64,000 bases of DNA from the NCBI GenBank assembly GCA_032622095.1, contig CP136062.1, positions 12,927,710 to 12,991,709 of the forward strand, given 5' to 3'. A model generated the notes under the pieces. The model was not told the origin of the DNA, did no database searches, and saw only the letters and a list, made by a program, of their open reading frames with translations. Position numbers and translations under genes: made by a program. Every line of letters begins with the position of its first letter. Within the stretch, counting starts at the first letter, position 1. Source of the stretch: Siphonodentalium dalli (lineage: Eukaryota > Mollusca > Scaphopoda > Gadilida > Siphonodentaliidae). Of this stretch, positions 54,107 through 64,000 are shown piece after piece.

Positions 54107-56790
54107 ATGTAGATTCCATAACCCCAGATGCATATTATTATGTGGACCCCACCCCACAAATAACATATGCGTATTATTATGTAAACACCCCCCAAATCAC
54201 TGATGCATATTAGTATATAGACCCCCCAAATCACTATGCATATTATTATGTGGACCACCCCCCAAATATCACATATGCGTATTATTATGCAAACACCCCC
54301 CAAAATCACATATGCGTATTATTATGTGGACCACCCCCCCCAAATCAAATATGCGTATTATTATGCAAACACCCCCCAATCACATATGCGTATTATTATG
54401 CAAACACTCCCCAAAATCACATATGCGTATTATTATACAAACACCCCCCCAAATTACATATGCGTATTGTTATATAATTATACCACCCTCCCCAAATCAC
54501 TGATGCGTATTATTATGTAAACACCCCCTCAAATCACCGATGCATATTAGTATATAGACCCCCCAAATCACATATGCATATTATTATGTAAACACCCCCC
54601 AAATCACATATGCGTATTATTATGTGGACCACCCCCCCAAATCACATATGCGTATTGTTATATATATACCACCCTCCCAAAATCACTGATGCGTATTATT
54701 ATGTAAACACCCCCTCAAATCACCGGTGCATATTAGTATATAGACCCCCCAAATCACTGATGCGTATCATTATGTAAACACCCCCTCAAATAACCGATGC
54801 ATATTAGTATATAGACCCCCCAAATCACTGATGCGTATTATTATGTAAACACCCCCTCAAATCACCGATGCATATTAGTATATAGACCCCTCAAATCACC
54901 GATGCATATTATTATGTAAACACCCCCCCAAATCACATATGAATACGCATATATATACCCCCCCCCAAATCACTGATGCGTATTAGTATATAGACCCCCC
55001 AAATCACATATCCGTATTATTATATAAACACCCCCCAAAATCACATATGCGTATTATTATGCAAACACCCCCCCCAATTACATATGAGTATTGTTATATA
55101 TACCACCCTCCCCAAATCACTGATGCGTATTATTATGTAAACACCCCCTCAAATCACCGATGCATATTAGTATATAGACCCCCCAAATCACATATCCATA
55201 TTATTATGTGGACCACCCCCCCCCAAATCACATATGCGTATTGTTATATATACCACCCTCCCCAAATCACCGATGCGTATTATTATGTAAACACCCCCTC
55301 AAATCACCGATGCATATTAGTATATAGACCCCCCAAATCACATTTATGCATATTATTATGTAAACACCCCCCCAAATCACATATGCGTATTGTTATATAT
55401 ACCACCCTCCCCAAATCACCGATGCGTATTATTATGTAAACACCCCCCTCAAATCACCGGTGCATATTAGTATATAGACCCCCCAAATCACTGATGCGTA
55501 TTATTATGTAAACACCCCCTCAAATCACCGATGCATATTAGTATATAGACCCCTCAAATCACCTATGCATACGCATATATATACCACCCCCCCCCCAAAA
55601 TCACTGATGCGTATTAGTATATAGACCCCCCAAATCACATATGCGTATTATTATGTAAACACCCCCAAATCACCCAATGCATATTAGTATATAGACCCCC
55701 CAAATCACCGATGCATATTAGTATATAGACCCCCCAAATCACCCAATGCATATTAGTATATAGACCCCACAAATCACTGATGCGTATTATTATATAGACC
55801 CCCCAAATCACATGTGCGTATTATTATGTAAACACCCCCAAATCACCGATGCATATAAGTATATAGACCCCCCATATCACATATGCATATTATTATGTAA
55901 ACACCCCCAAATGACCGATGCATATTAGTATATAGACCCCCCAAATCACATATGCGTATTAGTATATGGACACCCAAATCACATGTGCGTATTATTATGT
56001 AAACACCCGCCAAATCACTGATGCATATTAGTATATAGACCCCCCCAAATCACCGATGCATATTAGTATATAGACCCCCCAAATCACATGTACGTATTAT
56101 TATGTAAACACCCACCAAATCACCGATGCATATTAGTATATAGAACTCCCAAATCACTCACGCATATTATTATGTATACCATCCCCCCCCCCACAATTCA
56201 CCCATGCATATTAGTATATAGACCCCAATCACTCTTGCATATTATGTAGACCCCCCAAATCACTCACGCATATTATTATGTAGACTCCCACCCATGCATA
56301 TCATTAATTTATTATATAGACCCCCCCCCCAAAAACCCGTACATAGTATTCGAAGGGCACCCACGTCACACACGCATATTAGAATATAGACCCCAAGCAC
56401 TCATGAATATTAGTATGTAGACCCCTCAAATCACTCACGCATAGTATTATGTAGACCACCACCCCCAAAATTACCATGCATATTAGTATATATACCCAAT
56501 CACTCATGCATATTATTATGTAGACCCCCCAAATCACTCACGCATAGTATTACGCAGACCACCACCCCAAATCACCCATGCATATTAGTATATATACCCC
56601 AATCACTCATGCATATTAGTATGTAGACCCCCCCAAATCACTCGCATATTATTATGTGGACTCTCACAAATCACCCATGCATATCATTAATTTATTATAT
56701 AGACCCCCACCCAAAAAATAACCCGTACATAGTATTACGCAGGGCACCCACATCACACACGCATATTATTATGTAGACCCCCGAAATAAT
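54107..56790. repeat. About 36-bp satellite with C-runs, 2.7 kb
   Basis: Over 70 units built from CAAATCACATATGCGTATTA, TTATGTAAACACCCCCC and variants (GATGCATATTAGTATATAGA, ATGTGGACCACCCCCC). Variants combine into higher-order units of about 72-110 bp. The right third is more diverged. Short open frames in it are by-products. Confidence 0.95.
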
Positions 56791-58425
56791 CTAGTATATA
56801 GAAACCACTCTAATAACTACTCAGTGTAGATTATTGAAACCACTCTAATAACTACTCAATGTGGCTTATCGAAACCACTCTAATAACTTCTCACTCTGGA
56901 CTATTGAAACCCCTCTAATAACTTCTCACTCTGGACTATTGAAACCCCTCTAATAACTTCTCACTCTGGACTATCGAAACCCCTCTAATAACTTCTCACT
57001 CTGGACTATCGAAACCCCTCTAATAACTTCTCACTCTGGACTATCGAAACCCCTCTAATAACTTCTCACTCTGGACTATCGAAACCCCTCTAATAACTTC
57101 TCACTCTGGACTATCGAAACCCCTCTAATAACTTCTCACTCTGGACTATCGAAACCCCTCTAATAACTTCTCACTCTGGACTATCGAAACCCCTCTAATA
57201 ACTTCTCACTCTGGACTATCGAAACCCCTCTAATAACTTCTCACTCTGGACTATCGAAACCCCTCTAATAACTGCTCACTCTGGACTATCGAAACCCCTC
57301 TAATAACTTCTCACTCTGGACTATCGAAACCCCTCTAATACCTGCTCACTGTGAATTATCAAAACCCCTCTAATAACCGCTCACTGTGGATAATCGATAC
57401 CCCTCTAATAACTGCTCACTGTGAATTATCAAAACCCCTCTAATAACTGCTCACTGTGGATGATCAAAACCCCTCTAATAACTGCTCACTGGCATTGATC
57501 GAAACCCCTATAATAACCGCTCACTGTGGATTATCGAAACCTCTCTAATAACTGCTCACTGTGGATTATCGAAACCCCTCTAATAACTGCTCACTGTGGA
57601 TTATCGAAAACCCTCTAATAACTGCTCACTGTGGATTATCGAAACCCCTATAATAACTGCTCACTGTGGATTATCGAAACCCCTCTAATAACTGCTCACT
57701 GTGGATAATCGAAACCCCTCTAATAACTGCTCACTGTGGATTATCAGAACCCCTCTAATAACCGCTCACTGTGAATTATCAAAACTGTGTCTTATTGAGG
57801 AACCTCTATAATAACTGATCACTGTCATCTATCGAAACCCCTCTAATAACTACTAAGTCTGGATTAACGAAACCACTTTAGTAACTGCTCACTGTGACTT
57901 ATTGAGGAACCTCTATAATAACTGCTCACTGTGGATTATCGAAACCCCTCTAATAACCACTAACTCTGGATTATCGAAACCCCTCTAATAACTTATCACT
58001 GTGGTTTAGTACCCTCGAATAATTAATTACTGCAGTTTAGTCAAACCCCTCCGATAACTGCTCACTGTAGTGAAACCCTGTAATAACTACTCACTGTGGT
58101 TTATCGAAACCTCTCTAATAACTAATCACTGTAATTAAGTGAAACCCCTCTAATAACTGATCACTGTGATTGAGTGAAACCTCTCTAATAACTGCTCACT
58201 GTGGTTGAGCGAAAACCCTCTGATAACTGCTAACTCTAGATTATCGAAACCCCTCTAATAACTGCTCACTGTGGTTTGGTACCCTCGAATAATTACTCCC
58301 TGTGGTTTAATGAAACCCCTCTAATAAATGCTGACTGTGGTTTGGCGAAACCCCTCTAATAACTGTTCACTGTGGTTTATCGAAACCCCTCTAATAACTG
58401 CTCACTGTAATTTAGTGAAACCCAG
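56791..58425. repeat. 35-bp satellite, 1.6 kb
   Basis: Unit GAAACCCCTCTAATAACTTC plus TCACTCTGGACTATC, about 46 copies. 56880-57330 is almost perfectly homogeneous. To the right the unit changes to ACTGCTCACTGTGGATTATC and then decays toward 58425. Confidence 0.95.
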
Positions 58426-59029
58426 ATTGTATTTAACACGAACAAGTCCCTGTTAAACTGGCCACATTGCAGTATCAATTTGTTTCTCTTGCTGTGGCTG
58501 ATTACTGAAACTATTATTGCAGCTTGTTGTCCAATCCTTTTTCTTAATCCATCTCTATAATAAGTATTATGCATATGTTGTGTTTTTCTCGATTTCGAAA
58601 TAAATACTGTTTAGGCTAAGTTAATCTAACGAGTTATCTACACTTGCGGTACAAAAGAAATCCACTCACAGTCATGTATGCGGCGTTCAAATTCAAATTA
58701 CAAAAATGATTCAAACACCCGCCTGGTTTAATCAATTTAATTTCCAGATGGGTTTATCGCGAGAATGAATGCTAACCTCGTTTTCTTAGCATTAAGTAAT
58801 AATTCACATTCTTCACCCGCAGATACAGATATTTATTTCCATGCAATTTAAAACACGAGTCTCATTAATACGCAACGGAACATAAACCGCACCACGGCAT
58901 ATGTTTGGTTGCGTTGTATGAGTCAGGGTGAAGTTACTCATGTACAAGGCATGGTGGGATGTGTGTACAGCAAACACGTACAGGTGAAATGGAATGATTA
59001 ACTCTTAGAATGTAGGCCGGCGTCCAGTG
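58426..59029. other. No gene seen
   Basis: Unique-looking AT-rich spacer between two satellites, with no recognisable coding motif. Confidence 0.6.
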
Positions 59030-60590
59030 GGGTGGTTAGAGGGCGTCCGTTGTGGATAGCGGATAGTCTTGTGGTCTATATATTTATTTTGTCCGTTGTG
59101 GGGGGGGGGGGGGGGAGGGTAACTATAGTCTAGTGGGCTATGTGTTCATTGTGTCCGTCGTGGAAGTATCAACTGATAGCCTTGTGGGCTATATATACAT
59201 TGTGTTCGTTGTGGGGGGGGGGGGGGGTAACTGATAGTTAATGGGCCATATATGCATTGTGTCCGTCGTGGGGGCAACTGATAGTTAGTGGGCCATATGT
59301 TCACTGTGTCCGTTGTGGGGGGGGGGGGGGTAACTGATAGCCTAGTGGGCTATATATCCACTGTGTTCGTTCTGGGGCGGTAACTGATAGTCTAGTGGGC
59401 TATATGTCCATTGTGTTCGTTGTGGGGGGGGGGGGGTAACATATAGCCTAGTGGGCTATATATCCATTGTGTCCGTTGTGGGAGGTAACTGATAGTTAGT
59501 GGGCCATTTGTTCATTGTGTCCGTCGTGGGTGTGGTAACTGATATTCCAGTGGGCTATATATTCATTGTGTCCGGTGTGGGGTGGTAAATACTAGTCTAG
59601 TGGACTATATATTCATTATGTCCGTTGTGGGGGGTAACTGTTGGTCTAGTGGGATATATATTCATTGTTTCCGTTATGGGGTGGGCTATATATCCATTGT
59701 GTGTGTGTGGGGGATAAATGATAGCCTAGTGGGCTATATATTCATTGTGTTCGTTGTGGGGGGATGATAACTGATAGTTAGTGGACCATATGTTCATTGT
59801 GTCCGTAGTGGGGGTGGTAACTGATAGCCTTGTGGGCTATATATTCATTGTGTTCGTTGTGAGGGGGGGGGGTAACTGGTAGTCTAGTGGGCTATATATT
59901 CATTGTGTTCGTTGTGGTGGGTAACTGATAGTTAGTGGGCCATATGTTCATTGTGTCCGTGGGGGGGGGGGGTAACTGATAGTTAGTGGGCCATATGTTC
60001 ATTGTGTCCGGCGTCGTGAAGGGGGGGGGTTATATTATAGTCTAGTGGGTTATATATTCATTGTGTTCGTTGTGGGTGGGGGTAACTGATAGTATATTGG
60101 GCTATATATTCGTTGTGTCCGTTGTGGGGGGTAACTGATAGTCTAGTGGGCTATATATTCATTGTTTCCGTTATGTGGTGGGCTATATATCCATTGTGTG
60201 TGTGGGGTGGGGGTAACTGATAGTCTAGTGGGCTATATATTCATTGTGTTCGTTGTTTGTGTGTGTGTGTGTGGGGGGGGGGGGGTAACTGATAGTCTAG
60301 TGGGCTATATATTCACTGTGTCCGTTGTGTGGGGGGGGGGTAACTGATAGTCTAGTGGGCTATATATTCACTGTGTCCGTTGTTTGTGTGTGTGTGGGGG
60401 GAGTAACTGATAGTCTAGTGGGCTATATATTCACTGTGTCCGTTGTGAATGTGTGTGTGTGTGTGGGGGGGGGGGTTAACTGATAGTATGGTGGGCTATA
60501 TATTCACTGTGTCCGTTGTTTGTGTGTGTGTGTGTGGGGGGGGGGGGGGGTTAACTGATAGTATGGTGGGCTATAAGTGGCTATAAACCC
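59030..60590. repeat. About 50-60-bp satellite with long G-runs
   Basis: Units read TAACTGATAGTCTAGTGGGC, TATATATTCATTGTGTCCGT and TGTG, then G4 to G15. About 27 copies. G-run lengths vary between units, and towards the right TGTGTGTG tracts of 8-18 bases are added before the G-run. Confidence 0.95.
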
Positions 60591-60984
60591 AGTGTGATAA
60601 GTTTATGAGCTATCCATTGCTAAAAGTTTATAATCCATATAGCAATTATTTTGGATGTTTACAACTTAGCGAATTTTGTCTGTGTAGATCAAGTGTATAT
60701 ATACGAGAACTTGACCCCACATAGCATTCACTATTAGGATAATACGTTTTAATTTAATAGATACCACATATATACAAATCACAAATGAAGCAAATAAACA
60801 GACAACTAGCCTGATTCCTCTCAACAGACCAGTATTGGAATCTGTGTTTTGGAGAATATATTGACAGGCGGGGGTGGGAGTCCACAAATGGGTCTTTGAT
60901 TCTGGAAATATAATCTGGGTGAGTGTTGTAATTATTTGCACCTAATGTCCACCAACTTACATTTTCACCTTCCAGAAGACTAAT
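60591..60984. other. No gene seen
   Basis: Unique-looking spacer between two arrays; no coding motif recognised. Confidence 0.6.
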
Positions 60985-61735
60985 AAGCGTTAGTCATTAT
61001 GACTAACACCATGTATCATTGTCATTAAGACTAACACCATGTATCATTGTCATTTAGACTAACACCATGTATCATTGTCATTATGACTAACACCATGTAT
61101 CATTGTCATTAAGACTAACATCATGTATCATTGTCATTAAGACTAACACCATGTATCATTGTCATTAAGACTAACACCATGTATCATTGTCATTAAGACT
61201 AACACCATGTATCATTGTCATTAAGACTAACACCATGTATCATTGTCATTAAGACTAACACCATGTATCATTGTCATTATGACTAACACCATGTATCATT
61301 GTCATTAAGACTAACACCATGTATCATTGTCATTAAGACTAACACCATGTATCATTGTCATTAAGACTAACACCATGTATCATTGTCATTAAGACTAACA
61401 CCATGTATCATTGTCATTATGACTAACACCATGTATCATTGTCATTATGACTAACACCATGTATCATTGTCATTATGACTAACACCATGTATCATTGTCA
61501 TTATGACTAACACCATGTATCATTGTCATTATGACTAACACCATGTATCATTGTCATTATGACTAACACCATGTATCATTGTCATTATGACTAACACCAT
61601 GTATCATTGTCATTATGACTAACACCATGTATCATTGTCATTATGACTAACACCATGTATCATTGTCATTATGACTAACACCATGTATCATTGTCATTAT
61701 GACTAACACCATGTATCATTGTCATTAAGACTGAC
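60985..61735. repeat. 28-bp satellite, about 26 copies
   Basis: Unit ATTAWGACTAACACCATGTA plus TCATTGTC. The only common variation is ATTAAGAC versus ATTATGAC. Copies are nearly perfect, implying recent expansion. Confidence 0.97.
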
Positions 61736-61739
61736 CCAG

Positions 61740-63180
61740 GTTTGTAATTATGTTTGAACAACTGTTTTTACTGGATGGGAGGGGAGGGTCAATAATGTCA
61801 TATGACATAAAAGTGCTGAAAAGCGATGGTTTGTTGTTAAACACTCCATCACCGGGTACAGAACTGACAATGATTCCAGTGATATTTTGTGTTTGTTACA
61901 ACAGACCTACACCAATGCATGTACTTACATATATACACCTGCTTACTCATGTACATAACTCTAAATTTATAAATTAACCCTTTCGATGCCTCGCGACTTA
62001 CGCATACGTTCTGAATTTCTAAATTGGTAAAACCCAACTATGTACCATGGTCCCATCTTTGACTGAAACTAGAGTCTGGGGCAATCATGATATTGAACAG
62101 TTTTTAACTTCTTGCGTACATGCATTTTCTTTATGACGGTACGTTATTCTAAGTTACTGGTACACATACGCTTGTCATATAGTTTGCTTATATTTCCTAA
62201 ATTTAAAAACACCAAGCATACTTCTGTTATGCTCCTGTTATTCATTTCTGACTGCTAAATTGACCAAGTGGCGCTTCGGAATGTGTAGATCATGCCATGA
62301 ATCTCTACTGTGGCTAACTCCTGTAGAGATCATATTCCACCAGTACAAAACCTTGGAACATTTTGAAGTTTTTACAGCGAACCTTATAAAGTCAAAAAAT
62401 TAATCGGGGAATATATTTCTTAATGAGTGTATGTTCCTTAATAGTGTACTTCACTATATGTGAAGGTCACAACTCGAAATCGCATGCTTTTCTGTGACTT
62501 TTGATAGCCGATATCGCAATAAACATTCAATTAATTACCCAGGAACAAATCCATAATTGTAAGAAACGCAAAGAAAATCGCCCACAAAGTCTCGTAAATC
62601 GTGAAATTTCGATCTGGGACCTTCACCTACAGTGAAATACATTATTAAGAAACAGATAATAGCAAAGAAATATATTCCCTGTGTTATGCACAGTTGTTGG
62701 AAAATTGTTAAAAAAAACCCGAAAAGAGTTGTCAATTATATTAATAAGTAGGGGTGGTGACATCTCTTTTCGGGTTTTTTGACAAGTTTCCAACAGCTGT
62801 GGTGTTATGTTTTCGATTTTATAAGGTTCCCTGTCAAAACTTCAAAAAGTTGCCAGGTTTTGTACTGGAGGAATATGATCTCTGCGTGCGTTATAGTCAT
62901 AGTAGAGATTCATGGCATGATCCACGGAATGTGTACCTAGATTTTGTATACCTTTGTCTATGTTACCGACGACAGGTGTACCCCTGCATTCTGCGGTGTT
63001 CCCAGCCCTCCTGGATCTCTATATCTTTACAACAATGTTTGTACTTATGTAGACACACGTTCGACCAACTTTTTCACTGGATGGGGAGGAGGTTGGGTCA
63101 ATAAATGTTAAATGACAAAGTGGAATTGATTCCCAAATAGCAAGTCGCATATTTTTTGGAAAGTTTCAGATAAATATTAA
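61740..63180. repeat. Imperfect inverted repeat with outer direct repeats
   Basis: Inner arms: CATGCCATGAATCTCTACT and GAGATCATATTCCACCAGTA (62293-62346) pair with the complement at 62855-62925. CCTTATAAA pairs with TTTATAAGG at about 62820. The centre pairs AACCCGAAAAGAG (62715) with CTCTTTTCGGGTT (62764). The left arm carries about 280 extra bases (62400-62690). Outside, ACTGGATGGGAGGGGAGGGTC (61771) and CACTGGATGGGGAGGAGGTT (63077) are direct repeats. No coding motif is recognised. Confidence 0.75.
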
Positions 63181-63240
63181 GAGCAGTTCGTTTGTAAGGC
63201 TTGTGATCATTAACCCTTTACCCAACAGAACGGCCGTGTG

Positions 63241-63307
63241 CCAATGCATTCTCTTATATATGCGAGTCGACCATAGGTCGCCTCGCATATATAAGATAAT
63301 GCATTGG
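63241..63307. repeat. 67-bp palindromic element, copy 2
   Basis: CCAATGCATTCTCTTATATA plus TGCGAGTCGACC pairs almost perfectly with the mirror GGTCGCCTCGCATATATAAG plus ATAATGCATTGG. It would fold into one long hairpin and is the best-preserved of the three copies. Confidence 0.92.
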
Positions 63308-63453
63308 CTTAACACATATTAAAAATGATAAAATTGTCAAAGAATGTAGAATAATATTATAAAATTGTTAAAAAATGTAAGAAAAAATTATAAAATTGTT
63401 AAAGAATGTAAGAAAAAATGGTAAAAAGTGTTAAAAAAAGATTTTGTTTGAGG

Positions 63454-63503
63454 CCAATGCATTCTCTTATATATGCGAGGCGACCTATAAGAGAATGCAT
63501 TGG
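63454..63503. repeat. Palindromic element, copy 3, internally shortened
   Basis: 50 bp with the same ends (CCAATGCATTCTCTTATA and TATAAGAGAATGCATTGG) but lacking one CGCATATA stretch. Between copies 2 and 3, ATAAAATTGTTAAAGAATGT-like words are repeated three to four times. Confidence 0.9.
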
Positions 63504-64000
63504 CACAGGGCATAACTGTAACAGTCGCAATGTCAATGTGGTCAATGAACCGGTTCCAATGATATCCATATTTGTATGGTGTTATTGAGACAGACCAAAG
63601 ACATTTTAGGCTGTTGATGCTTTATTTGGCCGTTTTGTTGGGTAAAGGGTTAAATGTTGCTGACTTTTAAAACCTGGATCCACAGATGCGCACGATTGGT
63701 CCGTGCATGACTTCTTCACGACGGTGTGTGTCTTTAATGTAACGTCTGCAGATGTGGCTCGCATAGTGTCATCCCTGGTCATGATTATAGACGATTGTTC
63801 GATTTGTATTGTTAAAATTACGAACAGTTCGTTCGAACCCCACAATTGTATAAGATAAGATAAGATTTTATTGTCACAAATTCAACATTGAAGGTTAACA
63901 TAAAACACAAATGATTGATTGATTGATTGATTGGGGTTTATTGTCGCTTTAGCCACTAAGGCCATATCACGACATTGCCAGTTTTAGTGGTGGAGGAAAT
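63504..64000. other. No gene seen; repeat-like start at the right edge
   Basis: 63911-64000 begins with TTGATTGATTGATTGATTGG and GGTTTATTGTCGC and runs off the window; it resembles the fragment at 46494-46627. The rest shows no recognised coding motif. Confidence 0.5.

Noticed and set aside
54236-55439. Several open frames rich in Tyr, Ile and Pro.
   Set aside because: They lie wholly inside the 36-bp satellite.
56791-58425. CRISPR-like regular repeats.
   Set aside because: Units are contiguous without unique spacers, and the window is clearly eukaryotic.

Overview
This is a eukaryotic genome window, most likely from a mollusc and probably a bivalve. The evidence is small phase-consistent exons with GT-AG junctions split by very large introns, animal-specific protein families (a semaphorin and a type II membrane copper amine oxidase-like protein), and interspersed repeats of a style I associate with bivalve genomes. 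The species assignment is inference. No prokaryotic features, rRNA, tRNA or CRISPR are seen.

Host genes. (1) A semaphorin gene on the + strand: four consecutive exons of the Sema domain (627-785, 1277-1398, 15457-15574, 16878-16932) join in frame. The third and fourth exons occur again at 22209-22326 and 23630-23684, because 13910-20661 is repeated head-to-tail as 20662-27413 with an exact period of 6752 bp. The start and the rest of the gene lie outside the window or are not visible. (2) On the - strand, 36170-38527 is the large last exon of a copper amine oxidase-like membrane protein. It keeps all three copper-binding histidines and the 407/433 cysteine pair, but has Phe where the TPQ-forming Tyr should be and Gly where the catalytic Asp should be. 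It looks like a complete, well-kept pseudoenzyme and is the most interesting gene here. If the semaphorin gene continues past the window, the oxidase is nested in one of its introns.

Mobile DNA by region. 4077-11283: a decayed Ty3/Gypsy-like LTR retrotransposon on the - strand inside the 14-kb semaphorin intron, broken by frameshifts, satellites and insertions. 27030-33990: ten Helitron-like elements joined head-to-tail, each beginning TC and ending in a GC-rich hairpin plus CTAG (or CTA). 34150-35408: a long imperfect inverted repeat. 38715-39028: two adjacent hairpin elements. 41397-41697: a hairpin repeat in three copies. 49990-52829: a PIF/Harbinger-like element with inverted ends and a broken transposase start; a paralogous copy of its target site without the element is visible at about 48047. 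62270-62945: another inverted repeat. A 67-bp near-perfect palindrome recurs at 35968, 63241 and, shortened, 63454.

Satellites. Much of 41.8-61.7 kb is tandem arrays with unrelated units (about 75, 71, 17/29, 54, 33, 36, 35, 50-60 and 28 bp). Most open reading frames in the window are by-products of these arrays or of decayed elements and are not annotated as genes. All motif, phase and boundary statements come from reading the sequence by eye; no database search was run.
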